Part shown: positions 1 through 8,169 of the stretch, one piece after another
Layout: each line of letters begins with the position of its first letter
How positions within the stretch are numbered: the stretch's first letter is position 1
NCBI GenBank assembly: GCA_002315625.1
Contig: DCHH01000100.1
Coordinates: 1 to 16,769 of the forward strand
Source: Bacteroidales bacterium UBA1757
Lineage (GTDB): Bacteria > Bacteroidota > Bacteroidia > Bacteroidales > UBA1402
DNA: 16,769 bases
Direction: 5' to 3'
The notes under the pieces: model-generated
The model's input: the letters and a program-made list of their open reading frames with translations, nothing else
Told to the model about the DNA's origin: nothing
Database searches by the model: none
Made by a program: the position numbers and the translations under genes

Positions 1-568
1 TCTTCATCGAGAACTTCGGAGGATAAATATAGGTGTTGCGCACCATGAATTCCTTGAGAATATCGTTCTGGATGGTTCCTGCCATTTCCTCGAGTTTCGC
101 ACCTTGCTCAAGGCCGGTCACGATGTAGAATGCAAGGATAGGGAGAACGGCACCGTTCATTGTCATCGATACGGACATCTTGTTCAGAGGAATTCCCTCG
201 AAGAGCCTCTTCATGTTCTCGACGGAACAGATGCTTACACCGGCTTTCCCGACATCACCGATGACTCTCATATTGTCAGGGTCATATCCACGGTGGGTAG
301 GAAGGTCAAAGGCCACGGAAAGTCCTTTCTGACCGGATGCAAGGTTGCGCCTGTAGAAAGCGTTTGATTCTTCGGCAGTAGAGAATCCGGCGTACTGACG
401 GATGGTCCACGGCTTGAAAGGATACATCATAGAATATGGTCCGCGCAGGAAAGGAGGGAGACCGGCGACGAAGTCAAGGTGTTCCATCCCTTCAAGATCT
501 TCCTTAGTGTAAACCGCCTTCACACCGATTTGCTCCGGGGTTTTCCATACAATATCATTCTTTGCCAT
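1..568 (-). CDS. mutB: Methylmalonyl-CoA mutase large (catalytic) subunit, N-terminal part only
   Basis: This is the first 189 codons of the catalytic subunit of adenosylcobalamin-dependent methylmalonyl-CoA mutase, which interconverts succinyl-CoA and (R)-methylmalonyl-CoA in the cytoplasm. The start is the ATG at 568-566, two bases after the mutA stop, so the pair is probably translationally coupled. Visible family landmarks are an N-terminal segment rich in Pro and Gly ending in PFLRGPYSMMY, followed by PWTIRQYAGFSTAEESN, FDLPTHRGYD and NTYIYPP, all typical of the substrate-binding TIM-barrel part. The B12-binding domain with its DxHxxG motif would lie beyond the left edge and cannot be checked. 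It is the last gene seen in a nine-gene operon. Confidence 0.96.
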   Translation of the reverse strand, partial: MAKNDIVWKTPEQIGVKAVYTKEDLEGMEHLDFVAGLPPFLRGPYSMMYPFKPWTIRQYAGFSTAEESNAFYRRNLASGQKGLSVAFDLPTHRGYDPDNMRVIGDVGKAGVSICSVENMKRLFEGIPLNKMSVSMTMNGAVLPILAFYIVTGLEQGAKLEEMAGTIQNDILKEFMVRNTYIYPPKFSMK

Positions 569-570
569 AA

Positions 571-2418
571 TTAGATACCGAGTTTTTGATTAAACGATTT
601 CAAGGTCTCGAGCTGATTCACCTTGACGTGTATGAAGTTCTCAATGCCTGCGGCTTTAAGCTCTTCTGCACATCCGGGATTGCCTGCAACCACGAACAAT
701 GCCCTTCCTGCAAGACAATTGTATGCAGGGATTGCATACTGAGCGTATTCGTCGTCTGAAGAACATATCACTACTATGTCGGCCTTGGCCTTCATTGCGG
801 CCTCTACACCTTCCTCGACGCTTGCGAAACCAAGGTTGTCTACAACTTTATATCCTGCGGATGCAAGGAAATTGCAGGAGAACTGTGCGCGGGCCTGACG
901 CCATACGAGGCTGCCGATGGTCAGCATGAATGCAACAGGCCTCTTTGCGGCTTTCTCCGTTGAAAGACGAAGGGTCTCGAACTCGGAAGAAAGTCTTGAT
1001 GTGCTTATGCCTTTGTAAGGAGTTTCCTCTTTGGCTGCACACTTGCAGCAGCAGCTCACAGGAGTCTTGCCGTTGGAAACTTCCGTAAAATTGGGGAACT
1101 GGTTGGTTCCGAGGATAAATTCGCGTGACTGTGCGGCAAGTGTGTGGCGTTTTTTGTCGGAAGCGACGATGTCGTCTTGTACAAGGCCATTCTTTGCACA
1201 TTCAACGATGCCGCCTCCATCCTGAACCTTGAGGAAGATCTTCCATGCCTCGCATGCGAGGGAGTCGGTAAGAACCTCTATGTAGTATGAACCGCCGGCG
1301 GGGTCAACGACTTTGTCGAAGTGAGACTCCTCCTTGAGGAGAAGCTGCTGGTTGCGTGCGATGCGCTCTGAAAAATCATCAGGCTTTTCGTATGCCGCAT
1401 CGAAAGGTGTCACACTAATCGAGTTGACTCCGGCTATTGCAGCGGACATCGTTTCTGTCTGGGAACGAAGCAGGTTGACATAGGAATCAAACAGAGTCAT
1501 ATTGTAGAATGACGTCTTTGCGTGGATGCAAGCCTTGCAGGCATCCTTGTCATCTCCGGCATATTCCTGAGCAACCTTGGACCAGAGCATACGGGCGGCA
1601 CGGAATTTTGCTATTTCCATGAAATAGTTGGTGCTGATGCCCATGTTGAATTTGATTCTGCGGGCGATTTCGCTTCCGGCAACGCCTTCGTCAGCGAGGC
1701 GCTTGAGATAATCGGCGCCCCATGCGAGGGAATAACCGAGTTCCTGGACGATGTATGCTCCGCTGTCGCTCAGAGCAGAACCGTTCACTGATATGACTTT
1801 GAATGAAGGGAAGTCCTTAACGGTCTCAATCAGGGCCTTGCCGGTCGAAATCAGACTTTCGGTATCCTTGCCTTTCATTATCATACCTTTAATAGGGTCG
1901 AAATCGATGGATGCATTGATTCGGGCAGGGTCATATGCTTTGGCTGTGAAGTAAGCGACAAGGATTTGCGCAAGTTCAAGAGCATGTTTTGCGCACACCT
2001 TGAAATTGAGCTCAACACAGTCGCAATAGATACCGTCAAGCAAGGTCTGCACATATTCTGTGCTGAGTTGCTCCGCGGGAACCATAAAACCAAGCGAATC
2101 AACGCCCTTTCCAAGGACCTCGAGAGCTTTCTTGTTTGCCTCTGCAGCTGACTCGCTGCAAATCTCCTGACGGACAAACCAGTTGTTGTCACATGCCTTG
2201 TTCCCCCTTACATACGGGAATTCACCCGGTTCAGAGTCAAGGGTACCGAGCTTTTCCAAATCGTCTTTCATGTAGAAAGGCTGTACTGAAAATCCCTCAT
2301 CGGTCTTCCATACCAGCTTTTTTTGGAAATCTGCCCCCTTGAGGTCGACTTGGATTTTGTCAAGCCAATCCTGACGGGTTGGGGAAGTGAATTCAGAAAA
2401 TAATTTTTTGTCTGACAT
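571..2418 (-). CDS. mutA: Methylmalonyl-CoA mutase small subunit
   Basis: A 615-residue protein, the normal length for the non-catalytic small subunit that pairs with MutB. The N-terminal two thirds is a mutase-type TIM barrel (note FNMGISTNYFMEIAKFRAARMLW at about residues 256-278 and DPAGGSYYIE near 371-380). The C-terminal part (about 495-615) has the B12-binding fold, but the position of the cobalamin-ligating DxHxxG motif is occupied by a non-matching sequence, as expected for a subunit that does not bind cofactor. An odd feature is a cysteine cluster, C456-C457-C458-K459-C460, in the linker between the two domains. The gene lies 19 nt after meaB and 2 nt before mutB. Residue ranges were counted by eye. 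Confidence 0.95.
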   Translation of the reverse strand: MSDKKLFSEFTSPTRQDWLDKIQVDLKGADFQKKLVWKTDEGFSVQPFYMKDDLEKLGTLDSEPGEFPYVRGNKACDNNWFVRQEICSESAAEANKKALEVLGKGVDSLGFMVPAEQLSTEYVQTLLDGIYCDCVELNFKVCAKHALELAQILVAYFTAKAYDPARINASIDFDPIKGMIMKGKDTESLISTGKALIETVKDFPSFKVISVNGSALSDSGAYIVQELGYSLAWGADYLKRLADEGVAGSEIARRIKFNMGISTNYFMEIAKFRAARMLWSKVAQEYAGDDKDACKACIHAKTSFYNMTLFDSYVNLLRSQTETMSAAIAGVNSISVTPFDAAYEKPDDFSERIARNQQLLLKEESHFDKVVDPAGGSYYIEVLTDSLACEAWKIFLKVQDGGGIVECAKNGLVQDDIVASDKKRHTLAAQSREFILGTNQFPNFTEVSNGKTPVSCCCKCAAKEETPYKGISTSRLSSEFETLRLSTEKAAKRPVAFMLTIGSLVWRQARAQFSCNFLASAGYKVVDNLGFASVEEGVEAAMKAKADIVVICSSDDEYAQYAIPAYNCLAGRALFVVAGNPGCAEELKAAGIENFIHVKVNQLETLKSFNQKLGI

Positions 2419-2437
2419 TTTAGCTTAAATTAAAAAT

Positions 2438-3529
2438 CTATTTAATCAGTTTGTAGTATTCGTCAAGCAGTGAATGAGCAGCGGTGAAAGGAGTCATTTG
2501 CCCGTTCCATACGGATTGTTCGGCTTGGTTGATGCGAATTTCCATCCTGTGATAGAAATCGCCGAGAATCGCCGAGTCGATTGTCTCTTTCATCCAGTAG
2601 TTGTTCTGACGACGACGGCGGATGTCGAAATGTCCATTGGCTTTCACAAAGTCAATGTAGGAAAAAATCATCTCGAAAATCTCCTTTATTCCTGTGCCAT
2701 TCAGCCCGGAGTAGGTAAGGACCTTGCGTGTCCAGCCGCTTTCGGGAGCCGGGAAGAAATGAAATGCATTGCGCAGTTGGATTGCAGAAAGCTTACACGC
2801 GTCAACATTGTCTCCGTCACATTTGTTGATGACGATTCCGTCTGCCATTTCCATTATACCGCGTTTGATGCCCTGAAGTTCGTCACCTGCGCCTGAGAGC
2901 TGGATTACGAGGAAGAAATCCACCATGGACTGGCAGGCTGTTTCACTTTGGCCAACTCCCACTGTCTCGATGAAGATTTTGTCATAGCCTGCGGCTTCGC
3001 AAAGCAGAACGGTTTCCCTTGTCTTCCGGGCTACGCCGCCGAGACTGCCGGACGACGGACTAGGACGTATGAAAGCATCCCTGCGTTGTACGAGGGTTTC
3101 CATACGTGTCTTGTCTCCGAGTATGCTGCCTTTGCCGAACTCTGAGGAAGGGTCGATGGCCAGTACGGCCAGCTTCCCACCGTAATTGTCCAGAATGTGG
3201 ACACCGAACTTGTCTATTGAGGTGCTCTTGCCCGCTCCCGGCACGCCGCTGATACCTATGCGCACCGATTTACCGCTGAGCGGGAGGCATTTCTCAATCA
3301 CTTCCTGCGCCTTTGCATAGTGGTCCGGGTTTGTGCTTTCCACAAGGGTCACCGCCTGAGACAGGACGGTTATATCTCCTTTCGCTATGCCCTCGACCAT
3401 TTCAGCCACTGACAGTTCGTTATGGTGGAAACTGTTTTTCCTCAGATAGGGGTTGACTTTCGGAGGCTGTACGACCCCCTCATTTACTGCCAGCCCCTTG
3501 TAGGCTGTATCGTTTTCAGGATGTTCCAT
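2438..3529 (-). CDS. meaB: Methylmalonyl-CoA mutase G-protein chaperone (MeaB/ArgK family)
   Basis: A 363-residue GTPase of the MeaB/ArgK family, known to protect methylmalonyl-CoA mutase and to gate delivery of adenosylcobalamin to it. The P-loop GVPGAGKS is at residues 95-102, the family signature ETVGVGQSE at 188-196, and the guanine-specificity motif NKCD at 235-238. DPSSEFGKGSILGDKTRM (about 126-143) is the usual switch region. The old name ArgK (arginine transport kinase) is a misnomer for this family. It sits 12 nt after the adenosyltransferase gene and 19 nt before mutA, so the cofactor-making enzyme, the chaperone and the client are made in that order from one transcript. Confidence 0.96.
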   Translation of the reverse strand: MEHPENDTAYKGLAVNEGVVQPPKVNPYLRKNSFHHNELSVAEMVEGIAKGDITVLSQAVTLVESTNPDHYAKAQEVIEKCLPLSGKSVRIGISGVPGAGKSTSIDKFGVHILDNYGGKLAVLAIDPSSEFGKGSILGDKTRMETLVQRRDAFIRPSPSSGSLGGVARKTRETVLLCEAAGYDKIFIETVGVGQSETACQSMVDFFLVIQLSGAGDELQGIKRGIMEMADGIVINKCDGDNVDACKLSAIQLRNAFHFFPAPESGWTRKVLTYSGLNGTGIKEIFEMIFSYIDFVKANGHFDIRRRRQNNYWMKETIDSAILGDFYHRMEIRINQAEQSVWNGQMTPFTAAHSLLDEYYKLIK

Positions 3530-3541
3530 ATTCTCAAACTT

Positions 3542-4099
3542 TTACAGTTTCGTCTCAGCTATGCCCGCATCAGCGTTGAGTCTGCGTGAAAGGACAAAAA
3601 GCAAGTCCGAAAGACGGTTGAGATATTTGAGTACACCATTGCTGTCGGGGTCGGTTTGACTTTCGCGAAGGAATGTCACCACCTTCCGTTCCACCCTCCT
3701 GCATACGGTCCTGCACACCTGACATTGACAGGATGCGGGGCTTCCCACAGGGAGTATAAAGCATCTGAGTTGTGGCAGACTGCGCTCAAGGGAGTCAATT
3801 TCAGTTTCAAGCGCTTTGATTTCTTCCGGAAACATATTGACCGACCCAGGGAAGGCGATAGCACCTCCAATCGCGAACAGTTCCCGGATAATCCTTTCAA
3901 ACAGCGGCTTGTAATACGAAACTCTGCGGATGGCAGGTATATTGCCTTCCGCAGAGCATATCGCATTCAGAAAAGAAATTTGCGAGGTCAGTTCATCCAC
4001 ATCTCCGTACGCTTCCACTCGGGCATCATCTTTCGATACCCGTTTCCCGTTCGGCAGGGATGTATCACCGCTGTCTCCTTTCTTGGTATAAAGAGACAT
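3542..4099 (-). CDS. pduO: Cob(I)alamin adenosyltransferase, PduO type
   Basis: A 185-residue ATP:cob(I)alamin adenosyltransferase, making adenosylcobalamin for the mutase encoded downstream. The N-terminal ATP-binding signature is clear (YTKKGDSGDTSLPNGKRVSKDD at 4-25, then VEAYGDVDEL at 28-37), as are the C-terminal RTVCRRVERKVV (130-141) and YLNRLSDLLFVLSR (159-172). A run of cysteines, C124, C126, C129 and C133, lies just before and within the RRVER helix, a place where homologues usually carry hydrophobic or His residues. The start codon shares one base with the epimerase stop (TAATG at 4101-4097), which suggests coupled translation. Only the family, not the PduO/Pdu pathway, is implied by the symbol. 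Confidence 0.94.
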   Translation of the reverse strand: MSLYTKKGDSGDTSLPNGKRVSKDDARVEAYGDVDELTSQISFLNAICSAEGNIPAIRRVSYYKPLFERIIRELFAIGGAIAFPGSVNMFPEEIKALETEIDSLERSLPQLRCFILPVGSPASCQCQVCRTVCRRVERKVVTFLRESQTDPDSNGVLKYLNRLSDLLFVLSRRLNADAGIAETKL

Positions 4100-4509
4100 T
4101 ACTTCCTTTTTTCACAAAGTTCGGTGAGGATGCCCAGAGTGGCCTTCGGATGAAGGAAGGCGATATCCATCCCGTCAGCGCCGGCTCTGGGAGCTGCGTC
4201 TATCGTACGGATAGATTTCTCACCGCATTCAGCAATTGCATTTGCAACGCCATCTTCAACGGCGTAGGCCATATGGTGGAATCCGGGGCCTCTTGTTTCA
4301 AGGAACTTCGCTACCGTGCTTTCGGGACTTGTAGGCTCGAGAAGCTCAAGCTTCGTTTCACCAACCTTGAGGAAGGCGGTCTTGACTTTCTGGTCTGCGA
4401 CTACTTCAGTCTTGTAGCATTCGAAACCGAGTACGTTCTCAAAGAAGGGGAGTGCCTCTTCGATGCTCCTTACGGCGATGCCGATGTGTTCGATATGTGA
4501 TATTTTCAT
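4099..4509 (-). CDS. mce: Methylmalonyl-CoA epimerase
   Basis: A 136-residue vicinal-oxygen-chelate (glyoxalase-fold) protein that interconverts the (R)- and (S)-epimers of methylmalonyl-CoA, linking the mutase to the decarboxylase. Family features are HIEHIGIAV at the N terminus (His8 a probable metal ligand), KLELLEP (Glu55), the double His in GPGFHHMAYAV (78-79) and the C-terminal HPKATLGILTEL (Glu130 the probable last metal ligand). Assignment of the individual ligands is by analogy. The length is normal for the family. It follows mmdB by 27 nt, the longest internal gap but one would expect of a still continuous operon, and overlaps the adenosyltransferase start by one base. Confidence 0.95.
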   Translation of the reverse strand: MKISHIEHIGIAVRSIEEALPFFENVLGFECYKTEVVADQKVKTAFLKVGETKLELLEPTSPESTVAKFLETRGPGFHHMAYAVEDGVANAIAECGEKSIRTIDAAPRAGADGMDIAFLHPKATLGILTELCEKRK

Positions 4510-4536
4510 AATACTATTTTGGTTTGATTGATTTGT

Positions 4537-5697
4537 CTATCCGAGGAATCCCAGCAGGATACCTGCTGCAACGGCCGAACCGATGACTCCTGCCACGTTC
4601 GGTGCCATTGCGTGCATAAGAAGGTGGTTGCCCGGGTCGGCTTCAAGTCCGACGACTTCAGATACACGTGAACTGTCAGGCACTGCGGATACCCCGGCGT
4701 TTCCGATGAGAGGGTTAATCTTATGTCCTTCCTTGCAGAAGAGGTTCATGAACTTCACGAACAGTACCCCGCAGGTCGTGGCAATGACGAATGAGAGAAG
4801 ACCGAGTACGAAAATCTTGACGGAATTCCCTGTAAGGAATACGTCAGCTTGGGTGGACGCTCCTACTGTCAGACCGATAAGGGTGGTGACGACATCGATG
4901 AGCGGACCTCTTGCAGTTTCGGCAAGACGGCGGGTGACTCCCGATTCCTTAAGAAGGTTCCCGAAGAAAAGCATACCCAGAAGGGGAAGGCCGGAAGGGA
5001 CGATGAATGCCGTGCAGATGAATCCTACGATAGGGAAGATTATCTTCTCTTTCTGTGATACGATGCGTGGGTGCGGCATTCTGATTAACCTCTCTTTCTT
5101 GGTGGTAAGCAGAAGCATGATAGGCTTCTGGATGACAGGTACGAGCGCCATATACGAATAAGCCGATACGGCGATGGCTCCCATCAGTTCGGGTGCAAGG
5201 CGACCGCTGAGGAAGATTGCCGTCGGACCGTCAGCTCCGCCGATGATGCCGATGGCTCCCGCCTCACTGGGCGTGAAGCCGAGCAGAAGAGCAAGCAGAT
5301 AAGCTCCGAAGATTCCGCATTGTGCAGCTGCGCCTATGAGAATCAGCCTGGGTTGGGAAATCAGTGCGGAGAAGTCGGTCATAGCACCTATACCAAGGAA
5401 AATCAGAGGCGGATACCATCCCTGTTTCACTCCCTGGTAAAGGATGTTCATGACTGAACCTTGCTCGTATACTCCCACCTGCAGTCCGACACCTGTGTCC
5501 GGGTTCATGAACAGAGGGATGTTACCCAGAATCATACCGAATCCAATCGGCACAAGCAGCAACGGTTCCCAATGTTTGACGATTCCGAGGGTGATGAATG
5601 TCAGACCAATCAGAATCATCACCAGATGTTGCCAGGTGCAGTTCGCAAATCCGGTGAATTCCCAGAATTGCCGGAGACTGTCGATAACGTTTGTCAT
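4537..5697 (-). CDS. mmdB: Na+-pumping methylmalonyl-CoA decarboxylase, beta subunit (OadB family)
   Basis: A 386-residue, strongly hydrophobic membrane protein with many predicted transmembrane segments. It belongs to the OadB/MmdB/GcdB family, which decarboxylates carboxybiotin and couples this to Na+ export. The signature GGADGPTAIF is at about 153-162, with Asp156 in the position of the aspartate known to be essential in the Klebsiella oxaloacetate decarboxylase. A second conserved region, NAGVSAVPDSSRVSEVVG, is near the C terminus. The start codon overlaps the mmdC stop by one base (TAATG at 5699-5695). Placement with an alpha subunit of acyl-CoA type and the mutase genes points to methylmalonyl-CoA rather than oxaloacetate as the substrate of the complex. 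Confidence 0.95.
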   Translation of the reverse strand: MTNVIDSLRQFWEFTGFANCTWQHLVMILIGLTFITLGIVKHWEPLLLVPIGFGMILGNIPLFMNPDTGVGLQVGVYEQGSVMNILYQGVKQGWYPPLIFLGIGAMTDFSALISQPRLILIGAAAQCGIFGAYLLALLLGFTPSEAGAIGIIGGADGPTAIFLSGRLAPELMGAIAVSAYSYMALVPVIQKPIMLLLTTKKERLIRMPHPRIVSQKEKIIFPIVGFICTAFIVPSGLPLLGMLFFGNLLKESGVTRRLAETARGPLIDVVTTLIGLTVGASTQADVFLTGNSVKIFVLGLLSFVIATTCGVLFVKFMNLFCKEGHKINPLIGNAGVSAVPDSSRVSEVVGLEADPGNHLLMHAMAPNVAGVIGSAVAAGILLGFLG

Positions 5698-6164
5698 TAT
5701 GCTATCGTTGCTACGTTGGCGCCTTCAAGGATTGAATCACCTCTGTTTACGAAAATGGCAGAAACCGTCCCGTCGAACTCCGAGAGGATTTCGTTCTCCA
5801 TCTTCATAGCTTCGAGGACTGCTATCTTCTGACCTCTCTTCACTGTCTGGCCTTCCTTTACATCAACGCTGATGATAACGCCCGGAAGAGGGCTGGTGAT
5901 GGTCTTTCCGCCGGCGGGAGCCGCTTTCTTGGGAGCTGCTGCAGGAGCCGCTGCGGGAACCGCTGCAGCAGCAGGCGCTGCCTTTGCTGCGGGAGCTGCT
6001 GCCTTAGGCGCTGCAGGGGCTGCTGCAGGAGCCGCGACGGGAGCGTTTTCGAGCTCTACATTGTATGAAACACCATTTACTGTGACATCGGCATTCTTGC
6101 CTTCAATACCGTTGATGGCTACATTATATTCGTTGCCATTGATTTTGAATTTATATTCTTTCAT
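5697..6164 (-). CDS. mmdC: Methylmalonyl-CoA decarboxylase biotin carrier subunit (gamma)
   Basis: A 155-residue biotin carrier protein that shuttles carboxyl groups from the alpha subunit to the membrane beta subunit. It has a short N-terminal domain (1-40), a flexible Ala/Pro/Lys linker (about 41-85) and a biotinyl domain (about 87-155) with the attachment motif EAMKMEN; Lys121 is the probable biotinylated residue. I chose the ATG at 6164-6162 because the family-typical MKEYKFKINGNEY begins there and it lies 2 nt after the mmdD stop; a longer frame to 6263 would overlap mmdD. The stop overlaps the mmdB start. birA, encoded just upstream of the operon, is the likely modifying enzyme. Confidence 0.95.
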   Translation of the reverse strand: MKEYKFKINGNEYNVAINGIEGKNADVTVNGVSYNVELENAPVAAPAAAPAAPKAAAPAAKAAPAAAAVPAAAPAAAPKKAAPAGGKTITSPLPGVIISVDVKEGQTVKRGQKIAVLEAMKMENEILSEFDGTVSAIFVNRGDSILEGANVATIA

Positions 6165-6166
6165 GA

Positions 6167-6604
6167 TTATCTCTGTTTTCTGAGGTTTAACATTTTGTTT
6201 CCCCATGCGCTCTGGCATGGCGTGATTGTGAGTACGAACGGACCACCGTCGTGTGAGTTGCAATTAGTGTACAGATGAAGTGCGGTGGCGATGGCGGCAT
6301 AGACCTCGTCACCTCCGTCCATCTGAAGGGCCAAGGCTATGGCTGTAGCCACCTCGCCATCTACCTTCCCGGTTCCTTTCCTGACGGCTGCTACCTTCTT
6401 TTCCTTCGGGGCTTTCTTGTATTTCCCCGTGAAGAAGTTCCCTGAAAGACTGTAGATGAAGCAGAGTACTATCAATCCGAGGAAGACGGTGCTTACCGCA
6501 ATGATGGTAAGGGTGAAACCATGCGGGTCGGTCTGGGAAAGTTCAACGGCCTTTTCCGTGATGGTGTGCCCATTAGGCAATGGATTGGCTATCAAACTTA
6601 TCAT
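6167..6604 (-). CDS. mmdD: Methylmalonyl-CoA decarboxylase delta subunit (OadG-like small membrane protein)
   Basis: A 145-residue protein with one strong membrane segment (about residues 29-53, GFTLTIIAVSTVFLGLIVLCF and following), then a basic Lys-rich stretch and a soluble tail. This is the arrangement of the OadG/MmdD subunit, which anchors and assembles the Na+-pumping decarboxylase. The C-terminal tail with an aromatic-Gly pattern (SAWGNKMLNLRKQR) resembles the longer Bacteroidetes versions rather than the short proteobacterial OadG. The ATG at 6604-6602 overlaps the mmdA TGA in an ATGA quartet. Sequence similarity in this family is low, so the call rests strongly on topology and on its place between mmdA and mmdC. 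Confidence 0.86.
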   Translation of the reverse strand: MISLIANPLPNGHTITEKAVELSQTDPHGFTLTIIAVSTVFLGLIVLCFIYSLSGNFFTGKYKKAPKEKKVAAVRKGTGKVDGEVATAIALALQMDGGDEVYAAIATALHLYTNCNSHDGGPFVLTITPCQSAWGNKMLNLRKQR

Positions 6605-8154
6605 AATGGCAGATTATCGTGTTTCTTGGCGGGGACGTTCTGTTGCTTGCCTCGAAGTGCCTCAAGGGCGCGAATTACGCGGAAACGTGTCGTTGCAGGC
6701 TCGATTACATCCTCGATGTAGCCCTTCTGTGCCGCTTGATAAGGATTTGCGAAGAGATTGTTGTACTCGGCTGTGCGTTCGGCTTTGAGTTGTGCCCTCT
6801 TTTCCGGGTTGACCTCGTCCTTGAGTTCCTTTCCGTAAAGAACTCCAACTGCACCGTCGGCACCCATGACTGCGATGTTGGCTGAAGGCCATGCGTAGTT
6901 GATGTCACCGCGAAGCTGCTTGCAACTCATTACGATATGGGCTCCACCGTAGCTCTTGCGAAGGGTTACCGTTACCTTGGGGACTGTGGCCTCACCGTAG
7001 GCATAGAGAAGCTTGGCACCGTGGGTGATGATGCCGCCATATTCCTGCTGCGTGCCGCAGAGGAACCCCGGTACGTCCACAAGGGTCACGAGGGGGATGT
7101 TGAATGCGTCGCAGAAGCGTACGAATCTTGCAGCCTTGCGGCTTGCGTTGATGTCGAGGACTCCGGCCATTGCCTTAGGCTGGTTTGCGACGACTCCTAC
7201 GCTCTGACCGTTCATGTGGGCGAATCCCACGATGATGTTCTTTGCGTATGAGGCGTGTACCTCAAAGAAATCGCCATCATCGACTATGCTGTTGATGACG
7301 GTGTACATGTCGTATGCCTGGTTGAGGTTGTCGGGGATGAAATCATTGAGTGAATCCTCGAGTCTGCCGACAGGGTCGTCCGTAGGCTTGAGAGGAGCTT
7401 CCTCCAGATTGTTTTGAGGGAGGAAAGAGAGCAGCTTCTTGAGGGATTCGATGGCTTCGGTCTCATTGTCGGCGGCGAAATGTGCCACGCCGCTCTTGGA
7501 CGTGTGAATCCAGGCGCCACCAAGGTCCTCCTGGCTTACGACTTCTCCGGTTACGCTCTTGACAACGGACGGTCCGGTGAGGAACATATATGAAGTGTCC
7601 TTCACCATCAGGGTGAAGTCAGTCAGAGCAGGTGAATAAACCGCTCCACCGGCGCAAGGTCCGAAGATTCCGCTGATCTGGGGGATGACTCCCGAACAAA
7701 GGATATTCCTTTCGAAGATCTCGGCATATCCTGCAAGGGCGTCAATGCCTTCCTGAATACGTGCCCCACCCGAGTCGTTGATACCGATGAACGGGGCTCC
7801 ACACTGCATGGCCATATCCATGACTTTGCAGATTTTCTCAGACATCGTCTTGCTCAAAGAGCCGCCGCTGACGGTGAAATCCTGAGCGAAGACGTAAACG
7901 ATACGACCATCAATCGTACCTCTTCCGGTTACGACACCATCACCGTCAGTATGGGACTTTTCCATACCGAAGTTGGTGCAACGGTGCTGGACGAAGGTGT
8001 CGAATTCTTCGAAACTGCCTTCGTCAAGCAATAGCGCCAGGCGCTCGCGGGCGGTCAGTTTCCCTTTCTCGTGCTGTGCATCGATTCTTTTCTGACCTCC
8101 GCCAAGCTCGGCTTTGGCCCTGCGGGCCTTGAGAGAATTGAGTTTGTCTTCCAT
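6601..8154 (-). CDS. mmdA: Methylmalonyl-CoA decarboxylase alpha subunit (acyl-CoA carboxyltransferase)
   Basis: A 517-residue carboxyltransferase of the MmdA/PccB family, moving CO2 from (S)-methylmalonyl-CoA to biotin on MmdC and releasing propionyl-CoA. Visible landmarks are KGKLTARERLALLLDEGSF near the N terminus, the first oxyanion region GINDSGGARIQEG, CAGGAVYSPALTDF, and in the second crotonase-like half SYGGAHIVMSCKQLRGD and AWPSANIAVMG. I chose the ATG at 8154 over one 19 codons upstream (8211) because homologues start with this MEDKLNSLKARRA-type segment and because the upstream start lies inside the promoter repeat. No biotin carboxylase gene is present, which supports a decarboxylase rather than propionyl-CoA carboxylase. 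It is the first gene of the operon. Confidence 0.94.
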   Translation of the reverse strand: MEDKLNSLKARRAKAELGGGQKRIDAQHEKGKLTARERLALLLDEGSFEEFDTFVQHRCTNFGMEKSHTDGDGVVTGRGTIDGRIVYVFAQDFTVSGGSLSKTMSEKICKVMDMAMQCGAPFIGINDSGGARIQEGIDALAGYAEIFERNILCSGVIPQISGIFGPCAGGAVYSPALTDFTLMVKDTSYMFLTGPSVVKSVTGEVVSQEDLGGAWIHTSKSGVAHFAADNETEAIESLKKLLSFLPQNNLEEAPLKPTDDPVGRLEDSLNDFIPDNLNQAYDMYTVINSIVDDGDFFEVHASYAKNIIVGFAHMNGQSVGVVANQPKAMAGVLDINASRKAARFVRFCDAFNIPLVTLVDVPGFLCGTQQEYGGIITHGAKLLYAYGEATVPKVTVTLRKSYGGAHIVMSCKQLRGDINYAWPSANIAVMGADGAVGVLYGKELKDEVNPEKRAQLKAERTAEYNNLFANPYQAAQKGYIEDVIEPATTRFRVIRALEALRGKQQNVPAKKHDNLPL

Positions 8155-8169
8155 ATCTAAAAATACGTA

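Noticed and set aside
104..367. Plus-strand frame at the left edge
   Set aside because: It is antisense to mutB, whose translation matches the family across the whole interval.
2474..2896. 140-codon frame opposite meaB
   Set aside because: It is a shadow of a strongly recognised gene and has no family features.
5872..6183. Ala/Gly-rich plus-strand open frame
   Set aside because: It is the antisense of the Ala/Pro linker of the biotin carrier gene; its low-complexity composition follows from that and it has no start signals of its own.
4537..8154. Propionyl-CoA carboxylase or oxaloacetate decarboxylase instead of methylmalonyl-CoA decarboxylase
   Set aside because: There is no biotin carboxylase subunit, the alpha subunit is of acyl-CoA carboxyltransferase type, and the mutase and epimerase are in the same operon.
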